Of a stretch of DNA of 64,000 nucleotides, positions 38,932 to 48,349 are shown in pieces. The position numbers were made by a program, and so were the translations under genes. The DNA comes from Nocardioides sp. SR21. GTDB lineage: Bacteria > Actinomycetota > Actinomycetes > Propionibacteriales > Nocardioidaceae. The notes beneath the pieces are model-generated. The model did no database searches, had not been told where the DNA came from, and saw only the letters and a program-made list of their open reading frames with translations. The stretch spans positions 62,001-126,000 of the forward strand of contig NZ_JAKWJR010000009.1 in NCBI RefSeq assembly GCF_022761125.1. Direction: 5' to 3'. Numbering within the stretch: the first letter of the stretch is position 1; every line of letters starts with the position of its first letter.

Positions 38932-40588
38932 CGTCGTCGGCGTGCCGGTCGTCGGCCAGTGCCGCGGCCGCGGCGACCAGCTCGGTGAGCGGACGGCCGG
39001 CGAGCTCGGCCATCCGGCTGCGGAGCCGCTCGACGCCCTCGTCGATGTCGTGGTCGCGGGACTCGACGACCCCGTCGGTGACCAGGACGACCACGCAGCC
39101 CGGCTCGATCGCGAAGTGCTCGGCCTCCCGGTGCAGCCGCGTCAGCACGCCCAGGGGCGCCGCGGAGCCGACCTCGATCAGCTCGGCGGTGCCGTCGGGC
39201 CGGACCAGCACCAGCGGCACGTGGCCGGCGTTGCACACGGCGAGCGTGCCGCCGTCCGGGTCGATCAGGACCGCGGCCGCGGTCACGAACTGCTCCGGGG
39301 CGTCGCGGGCGATCAGCTCGTCGGCCGCCTCGAGCAGCGCGGCCGGGTCCGGCTCGATCGTCAGCAGCCCGCGGATGCCGGCCCGGACGTGGATCATCCC
39401 GGTCGCGGCCCGGACCCCGCGGCCCATCACGTCGCCGACCACCAGGGCCAGCCCGCCGCCCCAGGTGCTGACGACGTCGTACCAGTCACCGCCTACGTGC
39501 TCCAGGTCGTCGCCGCCCGGGGCGTAGTAGGCCTCGATCTCGAACCGCTCGAGCTGAGGCAGCGGGCTCGCCGCCAGGCTGCGCTGGAGCTCCTCGGAGA
39601 TCGCGGTGGTGTGGCGGAACAGCTCGGCGCGCTCGTCGGCGATCGCCCGCTGGAGCGTGAGCGTGCTCAGGAGCTGCTCGTCCAGCTCGGTCGGGGGCTG
39701 GTCGGCGCCGACGATCGCGCGCACCCGCTCCAGGCCCGCCTCGTACACGGCGGCGACCTGGTCGGGGGTCGTGGCCCGCGAGAAGTCCGCGGTCACCTCC
39801 TGGAGCAGCAGCGCCCGCGCGGCGGCGTCCTCCCGGAGCTGCTGCAGCAGGATCCGCTCGGTGACGTCCTGGACGCAGCCGATGGTGCCCGAGGCGCTGC
39901 CGTCGGGACCGACGAGCACCTTGCCGTGCGCCTCGATCCAGCTCGGCTTGCCGTCCGGCCGGACGATCCGGTGCCGCAGGACGTAGGGCGAGCACGCTTC
40001 CATGGCCGCGGCGACCGTCGCGATCGTCTCGGCCCGGTCGTCGGGGTGGATGCTGTTGACCCACGCCTCCCAGGTGCCGTCGAACCCACCCGGGGCGAGG
40101 CCGTAGATGCGGTACATCTGGGCGTCCCAGACGTTGGAGCCGTCCGCGGCGTTCCAGTGCCAGGTCCCGAGCTCGGCGGCCGCGTGGGCCAGCCGCAGCC
40201 GTTGCTCGCTCTCCGCGGCCTCGGCGGCCGCCTGCCGGACCTCGGTGATGTCCTCGAGGGCGATGATCGACCCGACCACGCCGCCGCCGGGTCCGGGGAT
40301 CGGGGTGATCGTGACGGCCGCGAGCACCGTCTCGCCGTCGCTGCGGAGGATCGTGAGGTCGCCCTGCCAGCGGCTCCCGCTGAGCACGTCACTCAGCGCC
40401 TGCTCCGCGGCGACCTGCTCGGGCTCGATCAGGCTGCCGAGCCGACGGCCGACCAGGTCCGCCGTACTCGTCCGGAACAGCTCGGTGGCCGCGCCGTTGG
40501 CGAAGACGACGAGGCTCGACTCGTCGGTGGCGAGCACGGACAGGCTCAGGGCGTCGAGCAGCTGCCGCTCGTCGACGTGCCGCTCCAC
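38903..40588 (-). CDS. PAS-PAS-SpoIIE serine/threonine phosphatase
   Basis: A 561-aa cytosolic signalling phosphatase. Two PAS domains (about 8-120 with SLSVLATDESSLVVFANGAATELF, and 135-255 with ELGTWHWNAADGSNVWDAQMYRIYG and a PAC segment GKPSWIEAHGKV), a linker of about 90 residues with coiled character, then a PP2C/SpoIIE domain (about 335-561) with GGDWYDVVSTWGGGLALVVGDVMGRGVRAATGM and CNAGHVPLVLVRPDG (metal-binding Asp and Gly). Such proteins usually control an anti-sigma/anti-anti-sigma switch; no RsbW or RsbV partner is adjacent. GTG start with GGGAGGG upstream. Confidence 0.9.
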   Translation of the reverse strand: MERHVDERQLLDALSLSVLATDESSLVVFANGAATELFRTSTADLVGRRLGSLIEPEQVAAEQALSDVLSGSRWQGDLTILRSDGETVLAAVTITPIPGPGGGVVGSIIALEDITEVRQAAAEAAESEQRLRLAHAAAELGTWHWNAADGSNVWDAQMYRIYGLAPGGFDGTWEAWVNSIHPDDRAETIATVAAAMEACSPYVLRHRIVRPDGKPSWIEAHGKVLVGPDGSASGTIGCVQDVTERILLQQLREDAAARALLLQEVTADFSRATTPDQVAAVYEAGLERVRAIVGADQPPTELDEQLLSTLTLQRAIADERAELFRHTTAISEELQRSLAASPLPQLERFEIEAYYAPGGDDLEHVGGDWYDVVSTWGGGLALVVGDVMGRGVRAATGMIHVRAGIRGLLTIEPDPAALLEAADELIARDAPEQFVTAAAVLIDPDGGTLAVCNAGHVPLVLVRPDGTAELIEVGSAAPLGVLTRLHREAEHFAIEPGCVVVLVTDGVVESRDHDIDEGVERLRSRMAELAGRPLTELVAAAAALADDRHADDVTVVAARLR

Positions 40589-40694
40589 CCAGGGCCCTCC
40601 CGGTCCTCGTCGGTGCCCTCAGTATCCACAGTGGTGGGGGTGCCCCGGGCGGGAATGGGCCCGAAAGGCGCCCCGAGGCGCCCCGGAGATGGGC

Positions 40695-40755
40695 GTAGTC
40701 CCTGACGTCCGGGTCGGGTTTGACCCCTCCTGGCGACCCGAACGTCAGGGACTAC
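40695..40755. repeat. Dispersed hairpin element TAGTCCCTGAC, copy A
   Basis: Outer arms GTAGTCCCTGACGT (40695-40708) and exact complement (40742-40755), inner arms CGGGTCG (40710-40716) and CGACCCG (40734-40740). It sits in the gap upstream of the phosphatase gene and 3' of xylA, both on the minus strand. A second copy is at 54271-54330. It could terminate xylA transcription. Confidence 0.85.
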
Positions 40756-40758
40756 ACG

Positions 40759-41925
40759 TCAGCGCACCCCGTAGAGGTGCTCCAGCGCGAGCTGGTCGAG
40801 GCGCTCGAAGCCCATGCCGCGCGCGGCGGCGGCGTCGGGGTCGAACGTCTCGGCTCGCAGGTCGGCGACCGTCTCACCGGCGGCCAGGGACGGTACGGCG
40901 AGCTGGTCGACGCGCGCCGCCTTCAGCGCCTCCTGGACCTCGGGGTCGGCGCGGAAGGCCCGCACCTTGTCGCGCAGGATCAGGTAGTTGCGCATGCAGC
41001 CGCGCGCGGACTCCCACACGCCGTCCATGTCCTCGGTGCGCGGGGGCTTGTAGTCGAAGTGCCGCGGACCCTCGTACCCGCCGTTCTCGACGATGTCGAC
41101 GGTCCAGAACGCGCCGCGCGCGTTGCCGGCGCCGAAGCGCAGGTCCTGGTCGTAGCGGGGGCCGGTCTGGCCGTTGAGGTCGATGTGGAAGAGCTTGCCG
41201 TGCCAGAGCGCCTGGGCGAGGCCGTGCGCATAGTTGAGCGAGGCCATCTCCTCGTGGCCGACCTCGGGGTTGAGGCCGACGAGGTCGGGGTTCTCGAGCT
41301 CGTTGATGAACGCCAGCGCGTGCCCGACGGTCGGCAGCAGGATGTCGCCGCGCGGCTCGTTCGGCTTCGGCTCGATGGCGAACCGCAGGCCGTAGCCCTG
41401 CTCCTCGGAGTAGGCGCCGAGGACGTCGAACGCCTCCTTGTAGCGCGCCAGCGCGTCCTTGATGTCCTTCGCGGCGCCCGACTCTGCGCCCTCGCGCCCG
41501 CCCCACGCGACGAAGATCTCCGCGCCCAGCTCGGCGGCCAGGTCGATCTGCTCGGCGGCCTTGCGGATCGCGAAGCGGCGTACGTCGCGGTCGTTGTTCG
41601 TGAAGCCGCCGTCGCGGAAGACCGGGTGGGAGAACAGGTTGGTGGTCACCATCGGCACCACCAGGCCGGTCTCCTCGAGCGCCTTGCGGAACGGCGCCAG
41701 GTGCTGCTCCTTCTCGGCGGCGGTGGCGTCGAACGGGAACACGTCGTTGTCGTGGAACGTGATGCCGTAGGCGCCGAGGTCGCTCAGGCGGTGGATCGCC
41801 TCCGCCGGGTCCAGCTCGGGGCGGACCGCGCCGCCGAAGACGTCGACGCCCTGCCAGCCGACGGTCCACAGGCCGAAGGAGAAGCGGTCGTCACGGGTGG
41901 GGGTGTAGCGGTCGTCGGCACTCAT
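40759..41925 (-). CDS. xylA: Xylose isomerase
   Basis: A 388-aa group I xylose isomerase (Streptomyces type) converting D-xylose to D-xylulose. Catalytic His in [22 protein letters not shown], metal-binding Glu in [49 protein letters not shown] (metal-binding Asp cluster) and [10 protein letters not shown]. Length and motifs are intact. GAGG lies shortly before the ATG at 41925. It diverges from the xylose transporter operon across a 215-bp control region. No xylulokinase gene is in this window. Confidence 0.96.
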   Translation of the reverse strand: MSADDRYTPTRDDRFSFGLWTVGWQGVDVFGGAVRPELDPAEAIHRLSDLGAYGITFHDNDVFPFDATAAEKEQHLAPFRKALEETGLVVPMVTTNLFSHPVFRDGGFTNNDRDVRRFAIRKAAEQIDLAAELGAEIFVAWGGREGAESGAAKDIKDALARYKEAFDVLGAYSEEQGYGLRFAIEPKPNEPRGDILLPTVGHALAFINELENPDLVGLNPEVGHEEMASLNYAHGLAQALWHGKLFHIDLNGQTGPRYDQDLRFGAGNARGAFWTVDIVENGGYEGPRHFDYKPPRTEDMDGVWESARGCMRNYLILRDKVRAFRADPEVQEALKAARVDQLAVPSLAAGETVADLRAETFDPDAAAARGMGFERLDQLALEHLYGVR

Positions 41926-41977
41926 CGGGTCCTCGATCTCATCACGATTTGGTCACGCTCAGGCGGACGCACGCTTG

Positions 41978-42054
41978 GTTGGAACGTGCAACAAAACACG
42001 CATCCAGAACTGCTTGCCGCGCTGAGTCACCCTCAGTAAGTTGTCCGCCACAAC
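41978..42054. promoter_or_regulatory. Two GTTG-N7-CAAC operators in the xyl control region
   Basis: Two inverted repeats with identical layout, GTTG-N7-CAAC, lie at 41978-41992 and 42040-42054, 62 bp centre to centre, between xylA and the binding-protein gene. This is about six helical turns, suited to a pair of dimers of the ROK-family repressor encoded at the end of the operon. Both divergent promoters would be controlled. Confidence 0.55.
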
Positions 42055-42140
42055 ATATCCGGTGATGGCCGTCACAAGAAGTCTCGGTCCTTTTCGAAAT
42101 GACGAGCCGCTCACCGGTCCGAGCCATGGAGGTCGAGGGA

Positions 42141-43262
42141 ATGGTCAGGAACAAGGGTGCGCGGTACGCGTCCCTGGTCGCAGCGGGTGTTCTCGCTTTC
42201 GGTGCGCTGACGGCGTGCGGGAGCGACAGCGACGGCGGCAGCGAGGGCAGTGAGGGCAGCAGCGGCGACGGCAGCAGCGAGACCACGGGCAAGGTCGGCG
42301 TGATCCTGCCCGACTCGAAGAGCTCGGTCCGCTGGGAGACGCAGGACCGCCCGAACCTGGAGGCCGCGTTCGAGGCCGCCGGGCTCGAGTCGATCATCCA
42401 GAACGCGGAGGCTTCGCCCGACACGTACGGTCAGCTCTGCGACCAGATGATCACCGAGGGCGTCAACGTCCTCATCGCGACCAACCTCGACCCGGACTCG
42501 GGGAAGGCGTGCATCGACAAGGCCAAGGACGCCGGCGTCGCAGTCATCGACTACGACCGGCTCACGCTGGGTGGCGGCGCGGACTACTACGTGTCGTTCG
42601 ACAACGTGGTGGTCGGCGAGCTCCAGGGCCAGGGTCTGATCGACTGCCTCAACGCCAAGGACGTCACGAGCGGGAACATCGCCTTCATCAACGGCGCCGC
42701 GACCGACAACAACGCGACGCTCTTCAAGCAGGGCTACGAGCAGGTCATCACCGACGACGGCAGCTTCACGGTCGTCGCCGACCAGACCGGCGAGTGGGAC
42801 CCGAACGTCGCAGGTCAGGTCTTCGACCAGATGTACTCCGCCAACCCGGACCTCGTCGGTCTGGTCACGGCGAACGACGGCATGGCGGGCGGTGTGATCG
42901 CTCGTCAGAAGGCCGCCGGCGTCGAGGGTGAGATCCCGGTGACCGGTCAGGACGCGACGGCCGAGGGTCTGGCCAACGTCCTGCAGGGCTACCAGTGCGG
43001 CACGGTCTTCAAGGACACCTCGGTCGAGGCGAAGGCCGCCGCCGACCTCGCCATCGCGATCATCAACGGGGACGACACCTCGTCGATCGCGACCGGCTCG
43101 GTCAACGACTCGGAGCTCGGCGTCGACGTCCCGTCGGTGCTCGCCGACCCGGTCTGGGTCACGGCCGACTCGGTGCAGTCCGTCGTCGACGCCGGCCAGG
43201 CCGACGCTGCCGAGATCTGCAAGGGCATCGAGGACCTGTGCTCTGAGTACGGTGTCGGCTGA
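42141..43262 (+). CDS. xylF: Xylose-type ABC transporter binding lipoprotein
   Basis: A 373-aa periplasmic-binding-type sugar receptor. The N-terminus has a basic start, a hydrophobic core (ASLVAAGVLAFGAL) and lipobox LTAC followed by a Ser/Gly/Glu-rich linker, so it is a membrane-anchored lipoprotein. The type 1 binding fold begins TGKVGVILPDSKSSVRWETQDR and continues with VLIATNLDPDSGKACIDKAKDAGVAVIDYDR, NIAFINGAATDNNATLFKQGYEQV and VTGQDATAEGLANVLQG, matching XylF/CUT2 receptors. The ATG at 42141 has GAGGGA ahead. A strong hairpin follows its stop, probably limiting read-through into the other transporter genes. Confidence 0.9.
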   Translation: MVRNKGARYASLVAAGVLAFGALTACGSDSDGGSEGSEGSSGDGSSETTGKVGVILPDSKSSVRWETQDRPNLEAAFEAAGLESIIQNAEASPDTYGQLCDQMITEGVNVLIATNLDPDSGKACIDKAKDAGVAVIDYDRLTLGGGADYYVSFDNVVVGELQGQGLIDCLNAKDVTSGNIAFINGAATDNNATLFKQGYEQVITDDGSFTVVADQTGEWDPNVAGQVFDQMYSANPDLVGLVTANDGMAGGVIARQKAAGVEGEIPVTGQDATAEGLANVLQGYQCGTVFKDTSVEAKAAADLAIAIINGDDTSSIATGSVNDSELGVDVPSVLADPVWVTADSVQSVVDAGQADAAEICKGIEDLCSEYGVG

Positions 43263-43289
43263 CCGTTAGCGGTTGCCTGACAGCTTCAC

Positions 43290-43325
43290 GAGCGGGGGCC
43301 CGTCCTTCTGGGCGGGCCCCCGCTC
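43290..43325 (+). terminator. Intra-operon GC hairpin after xylF
   Basis: Perfect 13-bp stem GAGCGGGGGCCCG (43290-43302) with complement at 43313-43325 and a 10-nt loop, no T-tract. It lies between the receptor and ATPase genes. Such hairpins commonly stabilise the receptor mRNA or attenuate downstream genes so that the receptor is made in excess. Confidence 0.8.
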
Positions 43326-43356
43326 TCACCTTCCAGACCCAGAAGGGCTATGCAAA

Positions 43357-44115
43357 ATGTCGAGTGAAGAGCCGCTGCTGGAGCTGCGCGGCGTGCATAA
43401 GACCTTCGGCGCCGTGCACGTGCTGCGCGGCGTCGACCTGACCGTCCGGCCCGGTCGCGTGACCGCGCTGGTCGGCGACAACGGAGCGGGGAAGAGCACC
43501 CTGATCAAGGGGATCGCCGGCATCCACCCGTTCGACGACGGCGACTACACGTTCGAGGGCAGCGCCGTCCACGTGAAGAGCCCCCGCGACTCCAACGGGC
43601 TGGGCATCGAGGTCGTCTACCAGGACCTCGCGCTGTGCGACAACCTGGACGTCGTCCACAACATGTACCTCGGCCGTGAGATCACGAAGAACGGCTTCGT
43701 GGACGAGGACGCCATGGAGGCCAAGGCCCGCGAGACGCTCGACGGCCTCTCGGTTCGCACGCTGAAGTCGGTGCGGACGCGCGTCGCCTCGCTCTCGGGT
43801 GGCCAGCGGCAGACGGTCGCCATCGCGCGCGCCGTTCTCTGGAACTCCAAGATCGTCATCCTCGACGAGCCGACCGCGGCCCTGGGCGTCGCCCAGACCG
43901 AGCAGGTCCTGAAGCTGGTCCGTCGCCTCGCGGATCGCGGCCTCGGGGTCGTGCTGATCAGTCACAACCTCAACGACGTCTTCGAGGTCGCCGACGACGT
44001 CGCGGTCCTCTACCTCGGCCAGATGGTCGCCCAGATCGAGGTCGCCTCCACCACCCGGGACCGGATCGTCACCGCGATCACGACCGGTGAGCTGAACAGG
44101 GGGGACGCGGCATGA
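43357..44115 (+). CDS. xylG: Sugar ABC transporter ATP-binding protein, single domain
   Basis: A 252-aa ABC ATPase. Walker A VGDNGAGKSTLIKGIAG (about 38-48), Q-loop VVYQDLALCDNLDVVHN, signature LSGGQRQTVAIARAVLW, Walker B IVILDEPTAALG, and switch His LISHNLNDVF. Most CUT2 sugar transporters (RbsA, XylG of E. coli) have two fused ATPase domains of about 500 aa; this one has a single domain like FrcA and would act as a homodimer. ATG at 43357; its stop overlaps the permease start (ATGA). Confidence 0.92.
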   Translation: MSSEEPLLELRGVHKTFGAVHVLRGVDLTVRPGRVTALVGDNGAGKSTLIKGIAGIHPFDDGDYTFEGSAVHVKSPRDSNGLGIEVVYQDLALCDNLDVVHNMYLGREITKNGFVDEDAMEAKARETLDGLSVRTLKSVRTRVASLSGGQRQTVAIARAVLWNSKIVILDEPTAALGVAQTEQVLKLVRRLADRGLGVVLISHNLNDVFEVADDVAVLYLGQMVAQIEVASTTRDRIVTAITTGELNRGDAA

Positions 44116-45365
44116 GTGTCACCACCACCGACGACATCCATGACGTGAGTCCTGAGGACTCCGCGAGCACCCTCTGGAAGGACTACGTCGCCAAGATCCG
44201 GGGTGGCGACGTCGGTTCGCTGCCCGCGATCCTCGGGCTGGTCGCGCTCGTCGCCGGCTTCTCGATCCTGCGACCCGAGAGCTTCACCACGGCCTTCAAC
44301 TTCGAGAACCTGATCCAGCAGTCGGCCGGCGTCACGATCATCGCGATGGGGCTCGTCTTCGTGCTCCTGCTCGGCGAGATCGACCTCGCGGCCGGGGTCA
44401 CCGCCGGCATGGCCGCGGCCGTGACGTCCGTCCTGCTCACCAACCACGACTGGAACACCGCCTTGGCCATCGTGGCGGGACTCCTCGCCGGCACGGCGGT
44501 GGGGGCCTTCCATGGCGTGATCGTCTCCCGGCTCGGGATCCCGTCGTTCATCGTGACCCTGTCCACGTTCCTCGCGCTGCAGGGCGTCGTGCTGACGCTC
44601 GTCGGCGAGCGGGGATCGGTCAACTCGGGCGACTTCATCGCGAAGCTCAACAGCGACACCCTCCCGGTCTGGCTCGGCTGGGTCATCGCGGCGGTGCTCG
44701 TCGGCGCCTACGCGGTGCTGACGTTCGTGAGCAACAGGCGGCGTCGGGCCAACGGACTGACGAGCGAGCCGGACCTGCTCTGGGCGCTGAAGTCGGGAAG
44801 CCTCGCAGTCGTGGCCTTCCTGGTGGTGTTCTACCTGTCGATCGAGCGCAGCCCGAACCCGCAGATCAGGTCGATCTCAGGTGTGCCGATCGCGCTCATC
44901 ATCATCATCGGTCTCGCGATCGTGCTCAGCGTGCTGCTGGGCCGCACCCGGTGGGGTAGCCACGTCTACGCCGTCGGCGGCAACATGGAGGCGGCGCGCC
45001 GCGCCGGCATCAACGTCAAGTTCGTCCAGCTCAGCTGCTTCATGATCTGCTCCACCGTCGCGGCGGTGGGCGGACTGATGCTCGCGAGCTTCAGCGGTGG
45101 CGTGAACAACGTCTCCGGTGGCGGCCCGACCCTGCTCTACGCCGTCGGCGCGGCCGTCATCGGTGGCACGAGCCTCTTCGGTGGCAAGGGGCGCGTCGTC
45201 GACGCCGTCATCGGTGGCACCGTCATCGCGGTCATCGCCAACGGCATGGGCCTGATGAACCAGCCCGACAGCCGGAAGTACATCGTGACCGGTCTGGTGC
45301 TGCTCGTGGCGGCCAGCGTCGACGCCATCAGCCGTCGCCGAGCCGCTGCAAGCGGGCGGATCTGA
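44112..45365 (+). CDS. xylH: Sugar ABC transporter permease
   Basis: A 417-aa membrane permease of the BPD_transp_2 type (XylH/RbsC). Ten or so helices; the signature region GRTRWGSHVYAVGGNMEAARRAGINVKF (about 275-302, G-x(3)-YAxGGNxxAAxxxGI) is typical of CUT2 permeases. The early segment GVTIIAMGLVFVLLLGEIDLAAGVTAGMAA also matches. It starts on the ATGA overlapping the ATPase stop. With the receptor and the ATPase dimer it forms the importer, likely for xylose given xylA opposite. Confidence 0.93.
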   Translation: MSVTTTDDIHDVSPEDSASTLWKDYVAKIRGGDVGSLPAILGLVALVAGFSILRPESFTTAFNFENLIQQSAGVTIIAMGLVFVLLLGEIDLAAGVTAGMAAAVTSVLLTNHDWNTALAIVAGLLAGTAVGAFHGVIVSRLGIPSFIVTLSTFLALQGVVLTLVGERGSVNSGDFIAKLNSDTLPVWLGWVIAAVLVGAYAVLTFVSNRRRRANGLTSEPDLLWALKSGSLAVVAFLVVFYLSIERSPNPQIRSISGVPIALIIIIGLAIVLSVLLGRTRWGSHVYAVGGNMEAARRAGINVKFVQLSCFMICSTVAAVGGLMLASFSGGVNNVSGGGPTLLYAVGAAVIGGTSLFGGKGRVVDAVIGGTVIAVIANGMGLMNQPDSRKYIVTGLVLLVAASVDAISRRRAAASGRI

Positions 45366-45376
45366 CAGGAGCAGAC

Positions 45377-46564
45377 ATGCCCACCCCGACCGGCGTCGGC
45401 ACCGAGGAGCTCCGGCGCGCGAACCTGCGCGCCATCCTCCAGACGGTGCACACGCACGGCCCGACCACCCGCGCGGTGCTCACCAAGCAGCTCGGACTCA
45501 ACCGGAGCACCATCGGTGCGCTCACCGGTGAGCTGCAGAGCCTCGCGCTGGTCTCCGAGCAGACCGCGGCGGTGGCAGGGCGCTCCGGGCGCCCTTCCCA
45601 CCTCGTGGTCCCTCGCGAGGACAACGTGGTGGTGGCCGCGGACGTCGGCGTGGACCGGATCGCCGTGGCCCTGGTGGGCCTCGGCGGCGAGGTCCTCGCC
45701 CGGCGTACCCGCGGCCACCAGCGCGGGGAGCACGACGTCGCCCACGTGGTCGACGCCGTGGCCCAGATGGTCGAGGACGTGCTCGGCGCCGCTCCCGGGG
45801 TCCGGTGCCTCGGCATCGGGGTGGCCGTGCCGGGCGCGGTTCGGGCGAGCGACGGGGTGGTCAGGTTCGCCCCGAACCTCGGGTGGGTCGACGAGCCGTT
45901 CACGGACCTCCTTGCGCAGCGGCTCGGACGGCCGGTCGTGACCGGGAACGACGCCAACCTCGGCGTGCTCGCCGAGCACCTGCGGGGCGTGGCGGTCGGG
46001 TACGCCGACGTCGCCTACCTCAACGCCAGCGTCGGTATCGGCGGCGGCTTCCTGCTCGGCGGCCGCCCGCTGGGCGGCGCGAGCGGGTACGCCGGCGAGG
46101 TCGGCCACATGCCCGTCGACAGCGCCGGGCCGGTCTGCCGCTGCGGCGCGGTCGGCTGCTGGGAGACCAAGGTCGGCGAGAACGTGCTCCTGCGGCACGC
46201 CGGCCGGTTGGCAGGCGGCGGACCCCCGGCGGTCGCCGAGGTGATCAGCGCGGCCAAGGCGGGGGAGGCCCGCGCCGAGGCGGCGGTCAACGACGTCGCC
46301 GAGTGGTGCGGGGTCGGGATCCGCGCCATCGTGAACCTCTTCAACCCCGAGATCGTGGTGCTCGGCGGCACTCTCGCGCAGGTCTGGCGGGCCGCGGAGG
46401 AGCGCGTGGACGCCGCCATCGACAGCGGGCCGATGATGTCGCCCCGCGAGGACGTCGTGATCCGCTCGGCCGGCCTCGGCGGCGACTCACCGCTGATCGG
46501 GGCCGCCGAGCTGGCGTTCGCGCCGGTGCTGGAGCACCCGCAGGCCGTCCCGCAGCCGGTCTGA
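45377..46564 (+). CDS. xylR: ROK-family repressor, XylR-like
   Basis: A 395-aa ROK protein with DNA-binding N-terminus. The helix-turn-helix is seen in RANLRAILQTVHTHGPTTRAVLTKQLGLNRSTIGALTGEL (about 10-50). The sugar-kinase-like ROK domain follows, with VAADVGVDRIAVALVGLGG, the GVAVPGAV region, VVTGNDANLGVLAE and the zinc motif GHMPVDSAGPVCRCGAVGCWETKV (CxCGxxGCxE). AGGAGCAGAC precedes the ATG at 45377, 11 bp after the permease stop. It most likely binds the GTTG-N7-CAAC sites in front of xylA and xylF and releases them with xylose. Confidence 0.9.
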   Translation: MPTPTGVGTEELRRANLRAILQTVHTHGPTTRAVLTKQLGLNRSTIGALTGELQSLALVSEQTAAVAGRSGRPSHLVVPREDNVVVAADVGVDRIAVALVGLGGEVLARRTRGHQRGEHDVAHVVDAVAQMVEDVLGAAPGVRCLGIGVAVPGAVRASDGVVRFAPNLGWVDEPFTDLLAQRLGRPVVTGNDANLGVLAEHLRGVAVGYADVAYLNASVGIGGGFLLGGRPLGGASGYAGEVGHMPVDSAGPVCRCGAVGCWETKVGENVLLRHAGRLAGGGPPAVAEVISAAKAGEARAEAAVNDVAEWCGVGIRAIVNLFNPEIVVLGGTLAQVWRAAEERVDAAIDSGPMMSPREDVVIRSAGLGGDSPLIGAAELAFAPVLEHPQAVPQPV

Positions 46565-46583
46565 CCGGTACTCTGCTGCCGCC

Positions 46584-47204
46584 ATGATGGAACGTTTCCG
46601 CGCCTTCTTCACGAAGGTCATCTCGCCGATCGCCCACCTGCTGCTCCGCCTCGGCGTCAGCCCGGACGCCGTCACGCTCGTCGGCACGCTCGGCGTGTCT
46701 GCCGGCGCCCTGGTGTTCTTCCCGCAGGGAGAGCTGTGGATCGGTGTCCTCGTGATCACCGCGTTCGTGTTCAGCGACCTCCTCGACGGCTACATGGCCC
46801 GCACCAGCGGCCGGGTGAGCAAGTTCGGCGCCTTCTGGGACTCCACGCTGGACCGGATCGGAGACGGTGCGATCTTCATCGGCCTGGCGCTGTACTTCGC
46901 GTGGGAGGAGCCCAGCAAGCTCTACCTGGTGCTGACGCTGGTCTGCCTGCTCATGGGCGCGGTGACGTCGTACGCCCGCTCCCGCGGCGAGACCCTCGGG
47001 TTCGACGTGAAGGTCGGCATCGCCGAGCGGGCCGACCGGCTGGTCGCGATCCTGGTGATGACGTTCTTCAGCGACGTCCTGGACCTCCCGATCCTGCTCT
47101 ACATCACCCTCTGGGCGCTCGCGATCGCCTCCACGATCACCGTGGGGCAGCGCGTTTGGGTGGTCCGGAAGCAAGCCCTGGCAGAGGCTCGGACTACGAT
47201 CTGA
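46584..47204 (+). CDS. pgsA: CDP-alcohol phosphatidyltransferase (PgsA/PIP synthase-like)
   Basis: A 206-aa membrane enzyme with the CDP-alcohol signature in [30 protein letters not shown] (DG-x2-AR-x8-G-x3-D-x3-D, about 66-92). About six helices. By position (between thrS/HIT and pdxS) it matches mycobacterial Rv2612c, the phosphatidylinositol-phosphate synthase; glycerol phosphate as acceptor is the alternative. The mycobacterial neighbours for PIM synthesis (acyltransferase, pimA) are absent; pdxS starts 2 bp after the stop. ATG ATG at 46584, with a -10-like TACTCT nine nt upstream. Confidence 0.9.
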   Translation: MMERFRAFFTKVISPIAHLLLRLGVSPDAVTLVGTLGVSAGALVFFPQGELWIGVLVITAFVFSDLLDGYMARTSGRVSKFGAFWDSTLDRIGDGAIFIGLALYFAWEEPSKLYLVLTLVCLLMGAVTSYARSRGETLGFDVKVGIAERADRLVAILVMTFFSDVLDLPILLYITLWALAIASTITVGQRVWVVRKQALAEARTTI

Positions 47205-47206
47205 GC

Positions 47207-48127
47207 ATGTCGCACAGCACCCCCGAGACCCCCGAGAACGCCGAGACCAGCACCGGCACCACCCGCGTGAAGCGCGGGATGGCCGAGATGCTCAAGGGCG
47301 GCGTGATCATGGACGTCGTCAACGCCGAGCAGGCCAAGATCGCCGAGGACGCCGGGGCGGTCGCGGTGATGGCGCTGGAGCGGGTGCCCGCCGACATCCG
47401 GGCCCAGGGCGGCGTGTCGCGGATGAGCGACCCGGACATGATCGACGGCATCATCGAGGCGGTCTCGATCCCGGTGATGGCCAAGGCCCGGATCGGCCAC
47501 TTCGCCGAGGCGCAGGTGCTGCAGTCGCTCGGGGTGGACTACATCGACGAGTCCGAGGTGCTGACCCCGGCCGACTACGCCAACCACATCGACAAGTGGG
47601 CCTTCACGGTCCCGTTCGTGTGCGGTGCGACCAACCTGGGTGAGGCGCTGCGCCGCATCACCGAGGGTGCGGCGATGATCCGCTCGAAGGGCGAGGCCGG
47701 CACCGGCGACGTGTCGAACGCCGTGACCCACATGCGCACGATCCGCCGCGAGATCCGCCGACTCGGGGCGCTGGAGGGGGACGAGCTGTACGTCGCCGCG
47801 AAGGAGCTGCAGGCGCCGTACGACCTGGTCAAGGAGGTCGCCGAGCGCGGCAAGCTCCCCGTGGTGCTGTTCACCGCGGGCGGTATTGCCACCCCTGCGG
47901 ACGCCGCGATGATGATGCAGCTGGGCGCGGAAGGTGTTTTCGTGGGTTCCGGAATCTTCAAGTCCGGAAATCCCGCGCAGCGGGCCGAGGCCATTGTGAA
48001 GGCGACGACTTTCTACGACGACCCCGACGTGGTCGCAAAGGTCTCCCGCGGCCTGGGCGAGGCGATGGTCGGCATCAATGTCGACGAGATCCCGCAGCCG
48101 CACCGCCTCTCCGAGCGCGGCTGGTGA
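47207..48127 (+). CDS. pdxS: Pyridoxal 5'-phosphate synthase subunit PdxS
   Basis: A 306-aa lyase subunit that makes PLP from ribose 5-phosphate, glyceraldehyde 3-phosphate and ammonia from PdxT. Hallmarks: [57 protein letters not shown], the Lys in [26 protein letters not shown], and [22 protein letters not shown] six nt before the ATG supports its own leaderless transcript within the pgsA end. Its partner pdxT lies 4.7 kb away, separated by the SipW locus. Confidence 0.97.
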   Translation: MSHSTPETPENAETSTGTTRVKRGMAEMLKGGVIMDVVNAEQAKIAEDAGAVAVMALERVPADIRAQGGVSRMSDPDMIDGIIEAVSIPVMAKARIGHFAEAQVLQSLGVDYIDESEVLTPADYANHIDKWAFTVPFVCGATNLGEALRRITEGAAMIRSKGEAGTGDVSNAVTHMRTIRREIRRLGALEGDELYVAAKELQAPYDLVKEVAERGKLPVVLFTAGGIATPADAAMMMQLGAEGVFVGSGIFKSGNPAQRAEAIVKATTFYDDPDVVAKVSRGLGEAMVGINVDEIPQPHRLSERGW

Positions 48128-48152
48128 ACCGCCGCTAACCGCACCTCCCGAG

Positions 48153-48194
48153 ATCGGGTGGATAACCGCCAGGAATGGCGGATGTCCACCCGAT
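48153..48194 (+). terminator. Terminator after pdxS
   Basis: Outer stem ATCGGGTGGA (48153-48162) with TCCACCCGAT (48185-48194), inner stem CCGCC / GGCGG, followed by TTCTGTCT. It separates pdxS from the SipW locus. The remaining bases up to 48349 are relatively A/T-rich and must hold the promoter of the first exported-protein gene. Confidence 0.8.
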
Positions 48195-48349
48195 TTCTGT
48201 CTAGACCTCTCGTCCAATTGCCGTCCAAATGGGCGGGACGTCGGCGAGTCGTCCGGTATTTCCTTCGGTTTTCGTCTATGCGGCCGACGAGTTCTCCCAA
48301 TTGGCCCCTTCGTGGGCCTTCCCCCAGTTGAGAACTTGAAGGAATCGTC

